From JBPOFM01 sp041391925 (GTDB taxonomy: Bacteria > Bacteroidota > Bacteroidia > Flavobacteriales > Flavobacteriaceae): a DNA stretch of 64,000 nucleotides. The first letter of the stretch is position 1. Each line of letters starts with the position of its first letter. The position numbers and the translations under genes are program-made. The notes under the pieces are model-generated. The model was not told where the DNA came from. It saw only the letters and a program-made list of their open reading frames with translations, and ran no database searches. Positions 1-8,647 of this stretch are shown in pieces. Location: assembly GCA_041391925.1 (NCBI GenBank), contig JAWKNA010000004.1:310001-374000 (forward strand), written 5' to 3'.

Positions 1-67
1 CCGCTTGCAGTTCCTGATAATCTTCGAGGTTGAGGTATTTTAATTCGATGTTTTCAATATCGTCCAT
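1..67 (-). CDS. N-terminal fragment of a possible GNAT-type protein (cut by window edge)
   Basis: Only the first 22 codons are inside the window, reading MDDIENIELKYLNLEDYQEL and on. The beginning resembles the N-terminus of GNAT acetyltransferases, including GNAT/carbon-nitrogen hydrolase fusions, where an I-E-L-x-x-L-x-x-x-D-Y segment forms the first strand. The fragment is too short to prove this. The start is the ATG at 67. The hairpin at 170-205 separates it from the gene behind it. Confidence 0.45.
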   Translation of the reverse strand, partial: MDDIENIELKYLNLEDYQELQA

Positions 68-169
68 AGGCGGTAAGATAACTAAATCTAAAGCTATTTA
101 AAAGTTTAAAGATGGATTTGTGTACAATTTAAGATGAAGGTGACAGATGGTTCCCAATACCAACTAAAA

Positions 170-205
170 AACGACCTACCTTTAACTGTATAAAGATAGG
201 TCGTT
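170..205 (-). terminator. Rho-independent terminator after the small gene/efflux operon
   Basis: Arms AACGACCTACCTT (170-182) and AAGATAGGTCGTT (193-205) pair over 13 positions with one G-T wobble and a 10-nt loop. Read on the minus strand the hairpin ends in a run of T, as expected of a terminator for the genes ending at 223 and 456. Confidence 0.75.
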
Positions 206-222
206 ATCAAAACCATAACATT

Positions 223-378
223 CTATTTTTTAGATTGCTGGTTTTTAATCGTTTTTTTATCAATATCAAATTTGTTGGTTTTGATATTTGTGTTTCCTGT
301 CGGATTGGTTGGATTCTTTTGTTCCGTAGTTCTTTCGAACTTTTTATTTTCTTTGATTGTTCCCATAGTCTCTTTCAT
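223..378 (-). CDS. Small charged unrecognised protein (51 aa)
   Basis: An uninterrupted ATG-to-TAG frame encodes 51 residues that are strongly hydrophilic, rich in Lys, Asn and Thr, with a K-N-P-T-N-P-T-G-N-T stretch and an F-D-I-D-K-K-T-I-K end. There is no signal peptide, membrane segment or Cys. It lies 77 nt behind the MFS transporter gene on the same strand and just ahead of the terminator at 170-205, which supports real transcription, perhaps as the last gene of the efflux operon. I recognise no family; the composition suggests a disordered protein. It could be a chance frame. Confidence 0.5.
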   Translation of the reverse strand: MKETMGTIKENKKFERTTEQKNPTNPTGNTNIKTNKFDIDKKTIKNQQSKK

Positions 379-455
379 TTAAATTTCTATACTACAAGTT
401 ACGAAACATTGGCTGGTGTTCTATTAAATCTATCTTAAAGTATCGCCAATGTTTG

Positions 456-2036
456 TTAATGTGCCGCACCCATGTCTACCTTGCCAGCCCCTTTTTTGAT
501 GAACATTACAAAGGGAATGCAAATGAGGAACAGGACGCCAAGGTATATAAATACATCCATGTAGGACAGTACCGCAGCTTGCTTGGTGACTGCCAAATCC
601 AAGGCTTTGTAGGCTTTGTCCATGGCTTCGTTGGCCGAAAACCCTTTACTGATGAACATCTGTTGTAAACCGTGCAGACGATTTTGGACATTCACAGTAG
701 AAGCATTCAGATTGGGAATCAAATCCACCCGATGTTGTTGGTTGAAACGTGCCAAAACGGTCGTGATGATGGCAATCCCAAAAGACCCTCCCAATTGGCG
801 CGTCATACCCGTAAAAGCGGCACCATCACCAATATCTTTTCCCATTAAGGTGGACAATGACAGAGTGGTAATAGGAACGAACAAAAGCCCTAATCCAATA
901 CCTCTTACCACCAATGGCCAAAAGAAATGCTCCGTGCCTGTGTCTGGTGTCATTACATTGTACATCCACAAGCTATACAGGAAGAAGGTTGCAAAACCCA
1001 AGGTGACCAGATACTTTTGGGGTACTCCTTTTTGCAGCATTTTGCCAATGAAGGGCATCATAATCCCTGTCATGATAGAGCTGGGCACGAGAATGAGTCC
1101 GGCATCTGTGGCTGTATAGCCCAAAATGGATTGTGTATAAATGGGAATGATGAAGGTGGAACCATAGAGGCCAAAGCCCATGATAAAGGTCATAATCGTT
1201 CCGACCCTTAAATTGCCATCCCGAAGGACTCTTAAATTGACAATGGGATGCTCATAGGTCAATTCGCGCCACAAAAAGAAAATAAAGGCAAACAAGGAGG
1301 TCACGCTTAACGATACAATGAGCGAGTTTGCAAACCAGTCGTCCTGTTGTCCATGTTCGAGTACAAACTGAAGGGACCCAATAAAAGTGGCAAGTAGCAC
1401 AATGCCTATCCAATCCACTTGATTGACTTTCAGCTTCTCGCCATATTTTGGGCTTCGTACATACATCAGGGTCAAAATGGTGGCAATAATCCCAATAGGA
1501 ATGTTGATGTAGAAAATAAATGGCCATGAATAATTATCCACAATATAACCGCCCAGAGGAGGTCCCAATGTAGGGCCGACAATCACCCCCATACCATAAA
1601 TGGCTTGAGCCATGCCACGTTTGGCAATGGGATAACTTTCGGTGATGATGGTTTGAGCGGTTACCAATAAGGCACCGCCGCCAAGACCTTGAATGAATCG
1701 AAAGAGAATGATTTCCCATAGAGTTGTGGCGTTTCCACACAAAAAGGATGCGGCCGTAAAAATGATAATGGACGTTGCAAAATAATTGCGTCGCCCAAAT
1801 TGTTTGGACAGCCAACTCGTCATCGGAATGATAATCACATTGGCAATCGCGTAGGCGGTAATCACCCAGGCAATATCCGTTAAGGACGCACCCAAGCTAC
1901 CTCGCATATCATTTAATGCCACATTGACGATGGTGGTATCGACAATTTCCAACAACGCACACAGAATGGCGGTGATGGTAATGATGGTCCTCCTAAAACC
2001 GTATTCGACGAGGCTATCTTGTTCTGGTTGTGCCAT
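456..2036 (-). CDS. emrB: DHA2-family MFS multidrug efflux permease (EmrB type)
   Basis: This 526-residue protein is the inner-membrane proton-driven pump of a tripartite efflux system. The length and about 14 hydrophobic segments fit the DHA2/EmrB branch. The antiporter motif C region (M-G-V-I-V-G-P-T-L-G-P-P-L-G-G, near residue 150) and the loop SKQFGRRNYFA (near 80) are clear. Substrates cannot be read from the sequence. It begins 1 nt behind the adaptor gene and is presumably co-transcribed with the adaptor, the TolC-like gene and tetR. The symbol is by family similarity only. Confidence 0.93.
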   Translation of the reverse strand: MAQPEQDSLVEYGFRRTIITITAILCALLEIVDTTIVNVALNDMRGSLGASLTDIAWVITAYAIANVIIIPMTSWLSKQFGRRNYFATSIIIFTAASFLCGNATTLWEIILFRFIQGLGGGALLVTAQTIITESYPIAKRGMAQAIYGMGVIVGPTLGPPLGGYIVDNYSWPFIFYINIPIGIIATILTLMYVRSPKYGEKLKVNQVDWIGIVLLATFIGSLQFVLEHGQQDDWFANSLIVSLSVTSLFAFIFFLWRELTYEHPIVNLRVLRDGNLRVGTIMTFIMGFGLYGSTFIIPIYTQSILGYTATDAGLILVPSSIMTGIMMPFIGKMLQKGVPQKYLVTLGFATFFLYSLWMYNVMTPDTGTEHFFWPLVVRGIGLGLLFVPITTLSLSTLMGKDIGDGAAFTGMTRQLGGSFGIAIITTVLARFNQQHRVDLIPNLNASTVNVQNRLHGLQQMFISKGFSANEAMDKAYKALDLAVTKQAAVLSYMDVFIYLGVLFLICIPFVMFIKKGAGKVDMGAAH

Positions 2037-2037
2037 T

Positions 2038-3120
2038 TTACTTTAAGTGAACATCCACTGTTACGTTCATTCCAGAGCGTAATTTTTGAAGTTTTTCTGA
2101 ATTGTTGTCTTTAGTGAAATCAATTTTCACTGGTAAACGTTGGATGGTTTTTACAAAGTTACCCGTGGCATTGTCAGGTGGTAATAAGGAAAAGCGTGCG
2201 CCAGTGGCAGGAGAAAAGGTCGTGACCGTTCCTTCAAAATCAATATCGGGATAAGCATCCACTTTGATGGTGACTTTTTGCCCCAGCTCCATTTTTTCCA
2301 ATTGTGTTTCCTTAAAGTTGGCAATCACCCATTTTTCTTGGGTGTTCACTAAATAAAACAACGATTGTCCCGGTTGTACAAATTGCCCTTTCTGAATGGA
2401 GACATTTGATAATTGTCCATCGATTGGTGCAGTGACCACTGTGTAGGACAGGTTGAGTTTAGCAGCATCCAATTGTGCTTTGGCACTTTTTACATTGGCC
2501 TCGGCAACCGACACTTGTTTTTCGGAACTGCTGGCTTGTTGAGCCGCTGCGTTGCGTTGGTTTTGTGCCGTTTTTTGCTGGCTTTCCAAAATATGCACCT
2601 GTTGCTCGGCTTCCAATTTGGCTGCCAAAGCTTTCTCATACTGTTGAGCCGTGATGGAATGGTTTTGGTACAGGTTTTCATAACGCTTGAAGTCCTGTGT
2701 GGCTCGCCATAATTGGGTTTTGGCGGTTTCGATATTGCCCGTTGCAGAAACTATTTGCTGACTCGCTACTGCGGTATTGGCTTGGTAGGAACCACTATTG
2801 GCCTTTGAAACCACCACGCCGCTTTCTGCCGCTGCCAGATTGGCTTCGGCTTGTTCCACTTTTACCAAATAATCTTGGTTTTCAATGACGAACAGGGTAT
2901 CGCCTTTTTTCACATTTTGATTGTCGGACACATAGACCTTTTCGATGTAACCGCCTACATGCGGAATGATGGGATTCATGTTTGCCTGTATCTGGGCATC
3001 ATCTGTTTCTTCATGCGCCAGCGAATGAAGGTATTTATAGATGCCGTACGAGCCACCAACGAGCACCAAGGCAGCAATGATGATAATAAATTTCTTGTTT
3101 GTTTTTTTCTTTGGTTCCAT
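2038..3120 (-). CDS. emrA: HlyD/EmrA-type periplasmic adaptor
   Basis: This 360-residue membrane-fusion protein has a short Lys-rich cytoplasmic start, one membrane helix (about residues 10-28), a biotinyl-lipoyl-like half domain (near 50-90), a long Ala/Gln-rich coiled coil (about 90-215) and a second lipoyl half followed by a beta barrel (T-A-P-I-D-G-Q-L near 235). It would link the MFS pump to the outer-membrane channel. Its stop lies 1 nt from the permease start, and 14 nt separate it from the TolC-like gene. Confidence 0.93.
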   Translation of the reverse strand: MEPKKKTNKKFIIIIAALVLVGGSYGIYKYLHSLAHEETDDAQIQANMNPIIPHVGGYIEKVYVSDNQNVKKGDTLFVIENQDYLVKVEQAEANLAAAESGVVVSKANSGSYQANTAVASQQIVSATGNIETAKTQLWRATQDFKRYENLYQNHSITAQQYEKALAAKLEAEQQVHILESQQKTAQNQRNAAAQQASSSEKQVSVAEANVKSAKAQLDAAKLNLSYTVVTAPIDGQLSNVSIQKGQFVQPGQSLFYLVNTQEKWVIANFKETQLEKMELGQKVTIKVDAYPDIDFEGTVTTFSPATGARFSLLPPDNATGNFVKTIQRLPVKIDFTKDNNSEKLQKLRSGMNVTVDVHLK

Positions 3121-3134
3121 ATCTGTTGATAAAA

Positions 3135-4460
3135 CTAGTTTTGTAATGAGTTGATTAGTTGTCCTTGTGAGGTTAGCAATTCGTAATATTTTAAGGTACT
3201 GTCCGCTTTAGAATTGGCAAGATTTATTTTTGCCTGAAGTTGTTCGACGTCGGCTTCCAATAAATCATTGGTGTCTTCCAGACCATTGTCATATTTGTCT
3301 TTGACAATACGGTAATTTTCGGTGGCCTGAAGTTCAGATTGGCTGTACACTTCAGATGTTTTCAACGCCAATTCATAGGTGCGTTTGGCATTTTCAATTT
3401 CCACTTTAATGTTACTGGAATACTTGTCGATGGTATATTTCAATTCCTCCACTTTGCTTTTGGCGAGTTTTACATCGCTTTTGGTTTTAAAAATATCAGC
3501 CAGATTATAACTGACACCTACACCGATGTTCATGGCATTGGTAACCGAAATCGCATTATGGACATCGAGCGCAATGTAACCACCAACTATGGACAGAGAA
3601 GGGTAGTAGTTGCTTTGTGCCACTTTGATTTGATGTTCTGCTGCTTTTTCATTGGCTTGTAGCGCTTGCAAATCACTTCTTGAATTGGCCATCATGGAGG
3701 TGGTTGGCGTCAACAAAGCATCTTCGGGAAGTTGAGTGTCGAACACCGTGTCTTCAGGAAGTTTCAAAAGGACTGCCAATTGATAATTGAGAATGTACTG
3801 TGCTTTTTTTGCTTCCTCCAAAGAAATTTCAGTATTGGACACTTGCAATTGTGATTTCAATAAATCGTTGCGTGCGAGCAATCCATTTTGTTCCATGGCC
3901 GAAAAATCTTTTTCACGCTGCTGTGCGGTTTTGAGATTTTCCTGAATCAAGGCAATGGTTTGAGTTGCTTTGTAGAGATTCAAAAAGTTGCTGATGGTCT
4001 GCATTGCCAATTGTTCCTTGTCATTGGCGTTGGTGAATTTGGCAGCCTCCAATTGATTTTCGCCCGCTTTTACAATGTTTTTCAACTTAAAACCTGAAAA
4101 CAGTGGCATGGATACATTCGCTTGGCCAAGTACTAATTGATTGACGTTTGGTGAACTGCTTTCTTGGTCAGTTCCTTCTTCGGAAGCACTGGAGCCAGAG
4201 GCAAATTTTAAATTGACATCTGCATTGGTGAGACGCAGGTATTGACCAGAAAGTTTTACGTCAGGATATTGAAGGTTTTTGGTGACGTTCAATTCACTTT
4301 CGGCGGTGTTCAGTTTGGCATCGGCCAATTTGGAGGCATCCGCATTGGTAAGTGCCAATTCCACCGCTTCCTGTAGCGAAATGGGACGTATGTTTTGGGC
4401 TTGACTTTTTACGGTCGCGACTAATAGACCCAGAATAAATAGTGTTGTTCTAAACTGCAT
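3135..4460 (-). CDS. TolC-family outer-membrane efflux channel
   Basis: This 441-residue protein has an N-terminal signal peptide (MQFRTTLFILGLLVATVKSQAQ) followed by I-S-L-Q-E-A-V-E-L-A-L-T-N-A, the usual opening of OEP/TolC proteins, then two long alpha-helical repeat halves. It should form the trimeric exit duct of the efflux system. Its first 11 nt overlap the end of tetR, so translation is probably coupled. Confidence 0.93.
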   Translation of the reverse strand: MQFRTTLFILGLLVATVKSQAQNIRPISLQEAVELALTNADASKLADAKLNTAESELNVTKNLQYPDVKLSGQYLRLTNADVNLKFASGSSASEEGTDQESSSPNVNQLVLGQANVSMPLFSGFKLKNIVKAGENQLEAAKFTNANDKEQLAMQTISNFLNLYKATQTIALIQENLKTAQQREKDFSAMEQNGLLARNDLLKSQLQVSNTEISLEEAKKAQYILNYQLAVLLKLPEDTVFDTQLPEDALLTPTTSMMANSRSDLQALQANEKAAEHQIKVAQSNYYPSLSIVGGYIALDVHNAISVTNAMNIGVGVSYNLADIFKTKSDVKLAKSKVEELKYTIDKYSSNIKVEIENAKRTYELALKTSEVYSQSELQATENYRIVKDKYDNGLEDTNDLLEADVEQLQAKINLANSKADSTLKYYELLTSQGQLINSLQN

Positions 4461-5070
4461 TGGTAAGTAAAGCTTTGATGGTTTGTTGAATATGTTGCGT
4501 CAAGGTAGCGTGGACGTAACGTTCTATGGCTGCCTCATCTGTCAGATTCAATAAGGCCTGATAAAATTTTTTGTTGTAATAAAAATGAAAGTAGGTGCCC
4601 AAGATGGTGGCCATGAGCAATTCTATCTGAACATTCTGTATAAATATCTTTTCTTTTTGACCTCGATTGACAAAGTTTTCAATGACCTTGAGATTCTCTT
4701 TTTTATTTTCTACATAACTATCAAAATCAATGTTCCGACAGCCGTTCGAGTATTCAAAATTGATGATTTTGTGCGTGCGTCGATTGCGATGGATGCGTTT
4801 GACAATGAGAGAAACGATATCATCCAACACTTCAAAATAATCATTGCTTTTGGAAATGGCCGATTCCAGTTGCATCCTAAAATCTGACATGCGGTAGGTG
4901 AGAAGCGCTTCCAACAACTTTTCTTTAGAGCCAAAATAATAGGAAATCATGGCGATGTTGATGTCGGCGGCTTTTGAAATTTGGCGCACCGAAGTTCCAT
5001 CAAAACCATTTTCTGCAAACAGTTTTTCGGTGGCTTCCAGTATCTGTATTTGTTTATCGTTTAATTCCAT
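4450..5070 (-). CDS. TetR/AcrR-family repressor of the efflux operon
   Basis: An N-terminal TetR helix-turn-helix (I-L-E-A-T-E-K-L-F-A-E-N-G-F-D-G-T-S-V-R-Q-I-S-K then I-S-Y-Y-F-G-S-K-E) is followed by an all-helical ligand domain with a C-terminal TetR_C_6-like shape, 206 residues in all. I chose the ATG at 5070; the frame opens further to a TTG at 5100, but the family begins with MELNDKQIQILEA and the extension runs into the promoter. It is the first gene of the efflux operon, and palindromes at 5101-5137 suggest autoregulation. Confidence 0.9.
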   Translation of the reverse strand: MELNDKQIQILEATEKLFAENGFDGTSVRQISKAADINIAMISYYFGSKEKLLEALLTYRMSDFRMQLESAISKSNDYFEVLDDIVSLIVKRIHRNRRTHKIINFEYSNGCRNIDFDSYVENKKENLKVIENFVNRGQKEKIFIQNVQIELLMATILGTYFHFYYNKKFYQALLNLTDEAAIERYVHATLTQHIQQTIKALLTNAV

Positions 5071-5097
5071 CCCAATTTGAGATTTATAATTAGGGGA

Positions 5098-5137
5098 CAA
5101 AATTAAACAATTGTTTAAATTAAACGTTTGTTTAATT
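5098..5137 (-). promoter_or_regulatory. tetR-efflux promoter with overlapping operator palindromes
   Basis: On the minus strand a TAATTTTG box (5098-5105) fits the Bacteroidota -7 consensus TAnnTTTG. It overlaps a set of palindromes: AATTAAACAA (5101-5110) mirrored by TTGTTTAATT (5128-5137), with a perfect inner palindrome TAAACAATTGTTTA (5104-5117). This is the likely TetR operator, placed to block RNA polymerase. Confidence 0.65.
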
Positions 5138-5185
5138 TGTTTTTTTACATAATTTTAACACTACAGCGTTTGCGGATAATGTTCT

Positions 5186-5950
5186 TTAACGGATGGTATG
5201 CACAAAATCCGCTATGGCAGAGATGCCACTTTCCGAAAGATGTTTGATAAAGGCACTTCCAATAATAGCGCCTTTGGCATATTTGGTAGCAGTCGTAAAC
5301 GTTTTGTTATCGGATATTCCAAAACCGACGATTTGTGGATTGTTGAGGTTCAGGTCTGCTATCCGTTTGAAATACTTTGTTTGTTCGTTCCCAAATCCAG
5401 AAGAACTTCCAGTAACACTTGCGCTGCTCACCATATAGATAAATCCATTGGAAATGGAATCAATAAAGCGGATGCGCTCCACGGATGTTTGAGGTGTGAT
5501 GAGAAACACATTGATTAATCCATGCGCTTCAAAAATCGGTTTATATTCTTCGTTATATACATCCACGGGCAAATCGGGAATTATCAATCCATCGATGCCA
5601 ATGTCTGCGTATGTTTTACAGAAGGCTTCCACGCCAAATTGCAAAATCGGGTTAAAATAGCCCATAACAATCAATGGAATCTTGACAGTTTTCCGGATGT
5701 CTTTCAATTGATTGAAAAGGACTTCCGTGGTCATTCCATTTTTTAACGCTTGCGTGGAGCTGGCTTGAATGGTTGGGCCGTCTGCCAAAGGGTCACTAAA
5801 TGGGAGACCGATTTCTATCATGTCCACACCGCTTTTTTCCAAGTCTTGGATGATGGAAACCGTATCGTCAAGGTCTGGGTATCCAGCGGTGAAGTAGATG
5901 GAGAGGAGTTTTTTATCTTCTTGAAGTTTTTTGTTAATTCTGTTCATCAT
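5186..5950 (-). CDS. trpA: Tryptophan synthase alpha subunit
   Basis: This 254-residue TIM barrel cleaves indole-3-glycerol phosphate to indole and glyceraldehyde 3-phosphate and passes indole to TrpB. The signature I-E-I-G-L-P-F-S-D-P-L-A-D-G-P contains the catalytic pair E46 and D57, equivalent to E49 and D60 of the enterobacterial enzyme. The start overlaps the trpB stop in ATGATGA, which indicates coupled translation. It is the last gene of the trp operon. Confidence 0.97.
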   Translation of the reverse strand: MMNRINKKLQEDKKLLSIYFTAGYPDLDDTVSIIQDLEKSGVDMIEIGLPFSDPLADGPTIQASSTQALKNGMTTEVLFNQLKDIRKTVKIPLIVMGYFNPILQFGVEAFCKTYADIGIDGLIIPDLPVDVYNEEYKPIFEAHGLINVFLITPQTSVERIRFIDSISNGFIYMVSSASVTGSSSGFGNEQTKYFKRIADLNLNNPQIVGFGISDNKTFTTATKYAKGAIIGSAFIKHLSESGISAIADFVHTIR

Positions 5951-7128
5951 AAATCGAAATATTTTATGTAGGTATCCAAATCCTTATCGCCACGCCCAGA
6001 AAGACTGACTACGACAATATCCGAAGGCTTGAAGGTCTTTTGTTCGAAAATGGCCAGCGCATGTGAACTTTCAATGGCAGGGATGATACCTTCCAATTTG
6101 CAAAGTTTCAAACCCGCTTTCATGGCGTCGTCATCCGTAATGGCGATGAATTCTGCCCGTCCAGATTTATGCAAATGTGCATGCATCGGGCCGATACCAG
6201 GATAATCCAATCCTGCCGAAATACTGTAAGGCTCCGTGATTTGGCCATCTTGGGTTTGCATCAATAAGGTTTTGCTTCCATGAATGATGCCTTCTTTTCC
6301 CAAAACTGAAGTCGCGGCACTTTCGCCAGAATCCACACCATGACCAGCGGCTTCCACGGCAATCAATTTGACATCTGTATCTTCCAAAAAATGATAATAA
6401 GCACCAGCCGCATTGCTGCCACCACCCACACAGGCCACCACATAATCGGGTTTTGTGGTATTTTCCTGTTCCTTCAATTGCCATTGTATTTCTTCGGAAA
6501 CAACTGCCTGAAACCGCGCCACCATATCTGGATAAGGATGCGGTCCGACGACACTTCCTATAATATAATGCGTGTCCACAGGATTGTTAATCCAATCGCG
6601 AATGGCTTCGTTGGTAGCATCTTTCAAGGTGCGGCTTCCGGATTTGGCGGGTACGACCGTTGCTCCCAACATCTTCATTCTGGCTACGTTCGGTGCTTGT
6701 CGTGCAATGTCGATTTCACCCATATAGACGATGCATTCCAAGCCCATCAAGGCGCAAACCGTAGCAGTGGCAACCCCATGTTGTCCTGCGCCAGTTTCGG
6801 CGATGATACGATGTTTGCCTAAACGTTTTGCTATCAAAATCTGTCCAATTGTGTTATTGATTTTGTGTGCTCCTGTGTGGTTGAGGTCTTCACGCTTTAG
6901 GTAGATTTTTGTGTGGTACGTTTCACTTAACCGCTTGGCAAAATAGAGTGGGGAAGGACGGCCCACATAATCTTTAAGCATGGCGTTGAATTCTTTTTGG
7001 AAGACGGGTTCTGCCATGACTTTAAGGTAGTTTTGGCGCAATTCCTCTACGTTTGGGTAGAGCATTTCAGGAATGTATGCGCCACCGAAGTCTCCGTAAT
7101 AGCCTTTTTCGTTGATGTTGTAATTCAT
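5947..7128 (-). CDS. trpB: Tryptophan synthase beta subunit
   Basis: This PLP enzyme joins indole and serine to give tryptophan. It has 393 residues, the usual length of TrpB1. The PLP lysine is K89 in H-T-G-A-H-K-I-N-N, and the phosphate-binding loop G-G-G-S-N-A lies near residue 235. It ends inside the trpA start (4-nt overlap). A small palindrome lies just upstream at 7136-7153. Confidence 0.98.
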   Translation of the reverse strand: MNYNINEKGYYGDFGGAYIPEMLYPNVEELRQNYLKVMAEPVFQKEFNAMLKDYVGRPSPLYFAKRLSETYHTKIYLKREDLNHTGAHKINNTIGQILIAKRLGKHRIIAETGAGQHGVATATVCALMGLECIVYMGEIDIARQAPNVARMKMLGATVVPAKSGSRTLKDATNEAIRDWINNPVDTHYIIGSVVGPHPYPDMVARFQAVVSEEIQWQLKEQENTTKPDYVVACVGGGSNAAGAYYHFLEDTDVKLIAVEAAGHGVDSGESAATSVLGKEGIIHGSKTLLMQTQDGQITEPYSISAGLDYPGIGPMHAHLHKSGRAEFIAITDDDAMKAGLKLCKLEGIIPAIESSHALAIFEQKTFKPSDIVVVSLSGRGDKDLDTYIKYFDL

Positions 7129-7135
7129 AATCCTT

Positions 7136-7153
7136 TTCCCGCAAAGGCGGGAA
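7136..7153. repeat. Small palindromic repeat between trpF and trpB
   Basis: Arms TTCCCGC and GCGGGAA flank an AAAG loop. It is one of four closely related palindromes in the window (the others at 10281, 11972 and 31631), all with 7- to 9-bp arms and a 4-nt loop. It has no T tract, so it is a dispersed REP-like element rather than a clear terminator. Confidence 0.7.
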
Positions 7154-7163
7154 TCTCATGTTT

Positions 7164-7796
7164 TTAAGTTCGTAATAAGCTTTCAAGTTCTACTTTAAAT
7201 CGTTTCAATGTTTCCACGTCTTTCAATCCTGGTTCGATTTCAAATTGGCTGTTAACATCTATCGCATGGCAATATTGAGATTCTGGTTTTTGAACAAACT
7301 CTTTAATGGTTTCGATGTTGTGTAATCCTATGCCACCGCTTAAAAAATAAGGTTTTGTGGATGGATAATTCTTCAAAACTTCCCAATTAAAGGTGTAGCC
7401 GTTGCCTCCAGGCAGTTTCCCTTTAGTGTCAAACAAATAATAATCGCAAACATCTTCATAAGGTGCCAGCACCGAAAAGTCAAAGGTGTCTTTCATTGAA
7501 AATACTTTGATGACAGTGGTTCCTGTTGTTTTAAGAAGTCGGCATGTTTCAGGAGACTCGCATCCATGCAATTGAATTGCCGATAATTGATGCTTTTCTA
7601 TCTGCGCAGACATAAATTCGACTTTGGCATCAACAAAAACACCCACTTTTTTAATGCTGTCTGAAATTTTAGGGATAGTTCCCTCAAAAAATCTCGCTGA
7701 TTCTTCATAAAAAATAAATCCAAGGTAATCTGGCTGAAGCTCGGCAACTTCAAAGATGTTCTCTAGATATTTCATGCCACAGATTTTGAGCCTCAT
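7164..7796 (-). CDS. trpF: Phosphoribosylanthranilate isomerase
   Basis: This 210-residue TIM-barrel enzyme performs the Amadori rearrangement of phosphoribosylanthranilate to CdRP. The family opening L-K-I-C-G-M-K places the catalytic Cys at residue 5, and the phosphate site F-L-S-G-G-I-G-L is seen near residue 152. Its ATG overlaps the trpC stop, so the two enzymes for successive steps are translationally coupled. Confidence 0.96.
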   Translation of the reverse strand: MRLKICGMKYLENIFEVAELQPDYLGFIFYEESARFFEGTIPKISDSIKKVGVFVDAKVEFMSAQIEKHQLSAIQLHGCESPETCRLLKTTGTTVIKVFSMKDTFDFSVLAPYEDVCDYYLFDTKGKLPGGNGYTFNWEVLKNYPSTKPYFLSGGIGLHNIETIKEFVQKPESQYCHAIDVNSQFEIEPGLKDVETLKRFKVELESLLRT

Positions 7797-8578
7797 GATG
7801 TCAATCCTTTAATGAATTGTTTGGCACTTTCGCCAGGATTCTCTGTTTTCATAAAATTTTCACCAATCAAAAATCCTTTGTAACCAAAAGGCTGCAATTC
7901 TTTAATGGCTTCAATGGAACTAATACCGCTTTCAGATACTTTCACAAAATCGTTTGGAATCAATTGACTTAACTGTTTGCTATTGTCCAAACTGACGTCG
8001 AAGGTTTTTAAATTACGATTGTTTACGCCAATCATATCAAGACTTGGCATGATGGATTTTTGCAGTTCTTCATTGTTATGAACTTCCAACAAAACTTCTA
8101 GATTTAGACTTTTTGCCAACTCTGAATACTGCTTGATTTCTGCTTTTGTCAGAATCGCGGCAATCAATAAAATGACATCAGCGCCAAACGCCTTTGCTTC
8201 GACGATTTGGTACTCGTCGATGATGAATTCCTTTCTTAATAGGGGTAATTTGCAGCTTTGTCTAACGGTGATTAAGTCATCCAACGTGCCTCCAAAATAG
8301 ATTTCGTCAGTCAAAATGGACATTCCACAAACGCCAGCTTGCTCATAGTCAATTGCCACGTCATCAACCAAAGCTGTATCATTTATAAGTGATTTGGATG
8401 GTGAGCGCCGTTTGAATTCAGCAATGATTCCTGTGTGGCTTTCTTTTAGTTTTTTAGATAAGGAAATGGTGTTCCTCTCAAAAAAAGAAATCATCTCAAA
8501 AGATTCTACTGGAATGATGGATTTTTTCAACTCAACTTCCTTGCGTTTGTCTATAACTATTTGGTCTAAAATATTCAT
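7793..8578 (-). CDS. trpC: Indole-3-glycerol phosphate synthase
   Basis: This 261-residue enzyme closes the indole ring from CdRP. Motifs include G-I-I-A-E-F-K-R-R-S-P-S-K (catalytic Lys region near 55), L-L-R-K-E-F-I-I-D-E-Y-Q (near 108) and V-S-E-S-G-I near the end. I use the ATG at 8578 (MNILDQIVIDKR) rather than the TTG three codons upstream, because the family starts here. It overlaps trpF by 4 nt. Confidence 0.96.
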   Translation of the reverse strand: MNILDQIVIDKRKEVELKKSIIPVESFEMISFFERNTISLSKKLKESHTGIIAEFKRRSPSKSLINDTALVDDVAIDYEQAGVCGMSILTDEIYFGGTLDDLITVRQSCKLPLLRKEFIIDEYQIVEAKAFGADVILLIAAILTKAEIKQYSELAKSLNLEVLLEVHNNEELQKSIMPSLDMIGVNNRNLKTFDVSLDNSKQLSQLIPNDFVKVSESGISSIEAIKELQPFGYKGFLIGENFMKTENPGESAKQFIKGLTS

Positions 8579-8586
8579 CTGCGTCA

Positions 8587-8643
8587 ACCTGAACTTGTTT
8601 CAGGTTCTCATTAATTTTTATGATGCTGAAACACGTTCAGCAT
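8587..8643. repeat. Pair of palindromic repeats between trpD and trpC
   Basis: Two adjacent hairpins: ACCTGAA/TTCAGGT around a 5-nt loop (8587-8605) and ATGCTGAA/TTCAGCAT around a 5-nt loop (8623-8643). The core CTGAA-N5-TTCAG is shared, so this looks like one repeat family inserted twice or duplicated. Neither has a T tract on the trp coding strand. Confidence 0.7.
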
Positions 8644-8647
8644 GACG

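Noticed and set aside
616..1211. Plus-strand frames opposite the MFS gene
   Set aside because: They are shadows of the well-supported transporter gene; the same holds for antisense frames in the other long genes.
5071..5100. Extended tetR start at TTG 5100
   Set aside because: It adds ten residues without family similarity and lies between the -7 box and the ATG at 5070.
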